This document shows positions 60,171-64,000 of a stretch of DNA of 64,000 bases, piece by piece. The DNA is taken from positions 230,806,335-230,870,334 of the forward strand of contig CM060922.1 in the NCBI GenBank assembly GCA_030737875.1, in the 5' to 3' direction. A model generated the notes under the pieces. It saw only the letters and a program-made list of their open reading frames with translations, was not told where the DNA came from and searched no databases. The translations under genes were made by a program, and so were the position numbers. Source of the stretch: Allium sativum. Taxonomy: Eukaryota > Streptophyta > Magnoliopsida > Asparagales > Amaryllidaceae. Position 1 is the stretch's first letter; each line of letters opens with the position of its first letter.

Positions 60171-60995
60171 TCATTCTTTTCAAATGACAACAACGAATGT
60201 CTTATCTTTCAACAAATCAAATAACCAAAATGATAAATTTTGTTTACTCTATTTCTAATTAGCAGAAATGTAAATTTTAACGATCCACTAGACAAATGAT
60301 AATTTGTTTGAACCCAACTCTAATTAACAGAAATGTTAATTTCAAAAATATAATGACAAAGTGATAATTTTGTTTAGCTTTTTCTGATCAACATGAATGT
60401 TAATGTTAAATCAACACATCGAAATAAACAAGTCAACAAACAGCATTAAACAGCTAAAATCAAATCACACACAAGCAAGGATCACCAAACACGATAATAA
60501 TTTATTTATTTTTAATTATTTAAAAAGGAAATAGAATTCTCACCTTGGTTTCTGGTCAGATCTAAAATCAAAGAGGACACAGAAATTTTTGCAAGTGGTT
60601 CCAAAAAGTTGCATTTGACAACACGGTTCCAATGTCTCCGAAATCGTTCAATTCTAAAATCGTACGTACAAGATATGATTTTTAATTATTTAATTACAAT
60701 TTGAAACGTAAATAAAGCATTGCAAACCATTTGAATTATATTCACCGTTAAACTTCAGAATTTGTCCAATTTTTCATCTCCAGATTTCGGGATATTGAAG
60801 GCTTGGTAGGACGATCGGGTTGCCGCACCTTGGAGTGCTCGGAGGGGCGCCTGAACGCCATAGGTGGCGGCGAGATCGGTGGCCCGGTGGGTCTAGGGTG
60901 GAGCTGCGAGCAGCGGATGTTTGGGGAGGTGGTGTGGCGGTTTCAGGCGATGAGGCGGGGAGTTTCGGGTATGGGTGGAAAGAGGAAGAGGAGGG

Positions 60996-61079
60996 CTACG
61001 GAGTTGTCACTGCGATGGGGTCTGAAGAGAAATGGAGAAGGAGGAAATGGAGGAGGAAGAATCGGAGTTGCGTGGCCAT
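60996..61079 (-). CDS. 27-codon leader ORF in F, copy 1, unknown function
   Basis: The minus-strand ATG at 61079 opens MATQLRFFLLHFLLLHF and ends at a TAG at 60996-60998. The peptide is short and hydrophobic, like a signal segment. Copy 2 (62080-62163) encodes the same 27 residues; the two base differences are both synonymous. With so few changes this is only suggestive. As the first ATG of the leader it would act as an upstream ORF. Confidence 0.25.
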   Translation of the reverse strand: MATQLRFFLLHFLLLHFSSDPIAVTTP

Positions 61080-62079
61080 TGAAATAGGAAGACGGCGGCT
61101 GTAGTGTAAATTTTAATTACATATAAAAATGTAATTTTTATCATATGCTATGACTTCATATATAATTAATATATAAAAATGTAAATTTTAACATACAATA
61201 TAAATTCATGTTTTAATTACATATAAAAAAATATATTTTTTATCCCCATAGCAAATTTCATTCTTTTTAAATGACAACAACGAATTTCTTATCTTTCAAC
61301 AAATCAAATAACCAAAATGATTAATTTTGTTTACTCTATTTCTAATTAGCAGAAATGTAAATTTTAACGATCCACTGGACAAATGATAATTTGTTTGAAC
61401 CCAACTCTAATTAACAGAAATGTTAATTTCAAAAATATAACGACAAAGTGATAATTTTGTTTAGCTTTTTCTGATCAACATGAATGTTAATGTTAAATCA
61501 ACACATCGAAATAAACAAGTCAACAAACAGCATTAAACAGCTTAAATCAAATCACACACAAGCAAGGATCACCAAACACGATAATAATTGATTTATTTTT
61601 AATTATTTAAAAAGGAAATAGAATTCTCACCTTGGTTTCTGGTCGGATCTAAAATCAAAGAGGACTCAGAAATTTTTGCAAGCGGTTCCAGAAAGTTGCA
61701 TTTGACAACACGGTTCCAATGTCTCCGAAATCGTTCAATTCTGAAATCGTACGTACAAGACATGATTTTTAATTATTTAATTACAATTTGAAACGTAAAT
61801 AAAGCGTTGCAAACCATTTGAATTATATTCACCGTTAAACTTCAGAATTTGTTCAATTTTTCATCTCTAGATTTCGGGATATTGAAGGCTTGGTAGGACG
61901 ATCGGGTTGCAGCACCTTGGAGTGCTCGAAGGGGCGCCTGAACGCCATAGGTGGCGGCGAGCTCGGTGGCGTGGTGGGTCCAGGGCGGAGCTGCGAGCGA
62001 CGGATGTTTGGGGAGGTGGTGCGGCAGTTTCAGGCGATGAGGCGGGGAGTTTCGGGTATGGGTGGAAAGAGGAGGAGGG

Positions 62080-62163
62080 CTACGGAGTTGTCACTGCAAT
62101 GGGGTCTGAAGAGAAATGAAGAAGGAGGAAATGGAGGAGGAAGAATCGGAGTTGCGTGGCCAT
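62080..62163 (-). CDS. 27-codon leader ORF in F, copy 2, unknown function
   Basis: The same peptide as copy 1, starting at 62163 with the TAG at 62080-62082. It lies about 70 bp downstream of the TATA-like element, so it would be the first ORF of an F transcript. Confidence 0.25.
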   Translation of the reverse strand: MATQLRFFLLHFLLLHFSSDPIAVTTP

Positions 62164-62221
62164 TGAAATAGGAAGACGGCGGCTGTAGTGTATAGGGTAT
62201 TAGGGTTTCGTATACAAAACA

Positions 62222-62240
62222 GTATACGGTATTTATACTG
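62222..62240 (-). promoter_or_regulatory. TATA box of F
   Basis: The minus strand reads CAGTATAAATACCG, followed by the leader beginning GTATACTGTTTTG. Confidence 0.5.
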
Positions 62241-63285
62241 TATTTTTCTCTTTTAATTTATTTAATTCAAAAATTTATGTTTATCAATACGAACACCAAA
62301 TCAAACCTAAAGAGTGTCGCCCATAGCTAAACACCCCCATTCCGGACGTAATGAATATGTTTCGTAACTCAATTTGGCTGTTACGGTATGTTTTTCTTTA
62401 AATTTAATTATAAATCTTTTAATTATTAAATTTGAACGTACATTTTTAAATTACCGAGGCCACATACGAAATCTAAAAATTCCAGAAAAATTATTTCTGG
62501 ATTTCTTTTATCGATACGGTCCTAACAAGACTAATTTCGTCGAATTCTGAGACTGTTTGAAAAATGGCCAATTTCTGGTTGACCCAATTTGACTGAAATG
62601 GACAAAACACGTTTTTCTTTGCCACGCGAACATATTAATTCGAAAAATTCTGAAAATAGAAACCTAGCAATAATTAAACATTCCGGTTCCAACAAAAGTG
62701 GTTTCGTCGAAAACGGAGGTCGGTTGAAAAATGCTATTTTTAAGGCAAATATATTTAATATTAAAAATACGTTTTTAAACAAATAATTTTTGAAACTCGA
62801 AATATATAAGTGTTTACTGTTTTCCAATGCAGAAATGTCATTCCGAACTCAATGGAAGTGGTTTCGAGTCGAAATTCCTTCATATGTGAAAAGTAGCCTT
62901 TCGGGCCATATATAATATATATATAAATTCTACAACGACCTTTCTAAAAATTGAATTGGCCATAACTTTTGATTTCCGCAATGAAATTTCAATTTTTCCG
63001 ATTCGTTAGAAAGATATTTTTAAATAGATTCTAATATTTTTGGTTTCACTAAAATCCGTTAAATTTTGCGTCCTGTATGGTCAGTCAAAGTTCAAGTTTG
63101 ACTTTTCAAAATACCGCGCTATTTCTAACTCTTTTTATAATTAAAATTAAATTATTCATTCTAACTTCGATTTAAATCAACTTTCAATAATTTTTATTTT
63201 AAATAAATTATTTTAAATAACAAAAACTCATTAAAATCACTTAAAATAAAATTTTAAATTGGCCCCAAAAATCAGGGTTGTTACA

Positions 63286-63290
63286 GATAC
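63286..63290. repeat. Target site duplication GATAC, right copy (F)
   Basis: It is identical to 57013-57017. Confidence 0.9.
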
Positions 63291-64000
63291 ACCCTATTGT
63301 GGAGCCGACAAAGGGTATTTGTGTATTAGGGAGCCGATCGCTTGGGGTAGGGTTTTAGGGTACACTTAGTTCTGTCTGTTTTTGTTGGTACCGTCTGTTC
63401 CTGATGGGTGGCAACACCCGTCTGTTTCTGCGTGGTACAGTCTGTTCGGGTGGTAAAGGCCCAATTTCTAGTGTACACCTAATTCTACATTCTGTTTCCG
63501 TAGGGATTAATCTGACTGTTTCTGTTCGGGTGGTAAAGGCCCTTTATTAATATTCTATTTCTGTCTGTTTTTGTTCGGGTGGTAAAGGCCCATTATCAGT
63601 ATTCTGCTTCTGTCTGTTTCTTTATGTTTCTGTGGAAATTATTTTGTTTCTGTTTCTGTTTCTGCTTCAGTTTAGACATTAGGGTGACACCTAATCCTGT
63701 TATACTAGTATTAGTGCAGAGAAGTGAAAAGCAAAAGCTTACATCATTCTGTTCTTTTTCTATTTAACCTAAGTATATCTGCTACTCCTATTACTGTTAT
63801 CTCACATCCAGTTTTATTTTCATGTCATTATTATTATCATATGTTCATATGCTGAAAGTCACTGGACTTGCCAGACTTTATGTCTGACCTTGCTTGTTTT
63901 CGCCACTTTTTCTTCCGTTTCCCCCCAGGTTTTCCGAGGAGGGAATACTTTAGCTTGATCCGGATTCCTTCTGCTTGAAGTGCTTAAAGTATGGCTTGGC
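63291..64000 (+). mobile_element. Element E, continuation after F
   Basis: T-rich sequence full of CTGTTTCTGT words and no coding region; a 62-codon reading at 63579-63767 is a by-product of these repeats. It contains three copies of a TTCGGGTGGTAAAGGCC unit (63441-63462, 63521-63542, 63570-63591). The window ends before any boundary of E. Confidence 0.65.
63441..63591. repeat. Three-copy TGTTCGGGTGGTAAAGGCC repeat in E
   Basis: Copies start at 63441, 63521 and 63570, each preceded by CTGTTTCTG-type sequence. Confidence 0.8.

Larger units (their letters stand above)
60022..62191 (-). repeat. Tandem duplication of a 1.09 kb leader unit in F
   Basis: Units are 60022-61107 and 61108-62191, very similar by eye. 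Each holds part of the palindrome array, GGTGAGAATTC (60534-60546, 61621-61633), the GC-rich leader and a 27-codon ORF. The TATA box lies beyond the upstream unit and is single. Confidence 0.85.
57018..63285 (-). mobile_element. F: 6.3 kb solo LTR of a giant-LTR element (antisense)
   Basis: It runs from TGTAACGAGTCGG to GGGTTGTTACA with an exact GATAC duplication and no primer site or polypurine tract. On the minus strand it starts TGTAACAACCCTGATT, like B and D. It carries three GACGAAAC-type blocks (62519-62549, 62685-62716, 62841-62878), TATA (near 62230), a GC-rich leader present twice through a tandem duplication of about 1.09 kb, a donor-like GGTGAGAATTC, a long AT-palindrome array, the 19-nt hairpin (58528-58546) and a 3' block shared with D (57340-58380 against 45730-46800). 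Confidence 0.82.
54396..64000 (+). mobile_element. Element E: LTR of another family, runs off the window, contains F
   Basis: It starts TGTAACACCCCGTATTTTC after ATAAT (54391-54395, the probable left target duplication). The first 400 bp match 1-257 in reverse. It has a long GC palindrome (54646-54669), a cluster of GTCGAC motifs (54677-54782), a TATA-like CCTATTTAAAC (54863-54873) and T-rich repetitive downstream sequence. It is interrupted by F (57018-63285) and resumes at 63291. No pol homology appears in the window, so this may all be LTR. The end near 63880-63970 (CTGGACTTGCC, CCCCCCAGGTTTTCCGAGGAGG) shows no boundary. Confidence 0.75.

Noticed and set aside
60803..61104. 94-codon plus-strand readings at 60803-61104, repeated at 61890-62171
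   Set aside because: They are antisense to the F LTR, in two overlapping frames, and without conservation pattern beyond the tandem duplication.

Overview
This window looks like heterochromatic nuclear DNA of a flowering plant. It is AT-rich and made almost entirely of LTR retrotransposons inserted into one another. I see no intact host gene, no tRNA or rRNA gene and no CRISPR array. The only recognisable protein domains belong to one decayed Athila-type Ty3/gypsy element. The plant assignment rests on that element (tRNA-Asp primer site, Athila-like Gag, protease, RT, RNase H and integrase) and on the plant-style LTRs. I cannot name the species.

Layout. 1-257 is the end of an antisense LTR (type E). 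258-468 and 12476-12996 flank the Athila element and probably belong to one older antisense LTR (type H). 469-12470 is the Athila element, with 1.3 kb LTRs and a 5-bp target duplication (AATTG). 12997-14922 is unassigned and has promoter-like and splice-like signals on the minus strand. From 14923 to the right edge there is a nest of very long LTR elements. G (minus; LTR 14923-18394, interior from 18395) contains A (22675-34155, plus) and B (from 34619, plus). B is split by C (from 39691, minus). C contains D (45421-51920, a 6.5 kb solo LTR) and, in its 5' LTR, E (from 54396, plus). E contains F (57018-63285, a 6.3 kb solo LTR). Exact 5-bp target duplications support A (ATTTC), D (CTACC) and F (GATAC). 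The insertion point of E is confirmed by the uninterrupted sequence in the other C LTR.

The main novelty is a superfamily of non-autonomous elements (A, B, C, D, F, G) with LTRs of about 3.5-6.5 kb and little or no coding interior. A is the clearest: two LTRs of 5,230 and 5,261 bp around only 990 bp, with a tRNA-iMet primer site and a polypurine tract. The LTRs share an architecture. In transcriptional order it is: terminus TGTAA; a repeated GACGAAAC block; a TATA box; a compositionally distinct leader with small ORFs; in B, D and F an array of short AT palindromes; a GTGAG...CTCAC dyad; a 19-nt GAAGAYC hairpin; and the terminus TTACA. Sequence modules found inside some of the LTRs recur inside the interiors of others, so these LTRs may have grown by exchange with interior sequence. 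I inferred all of this by reading the sequence; alignment and database searches are needed to confirm it.
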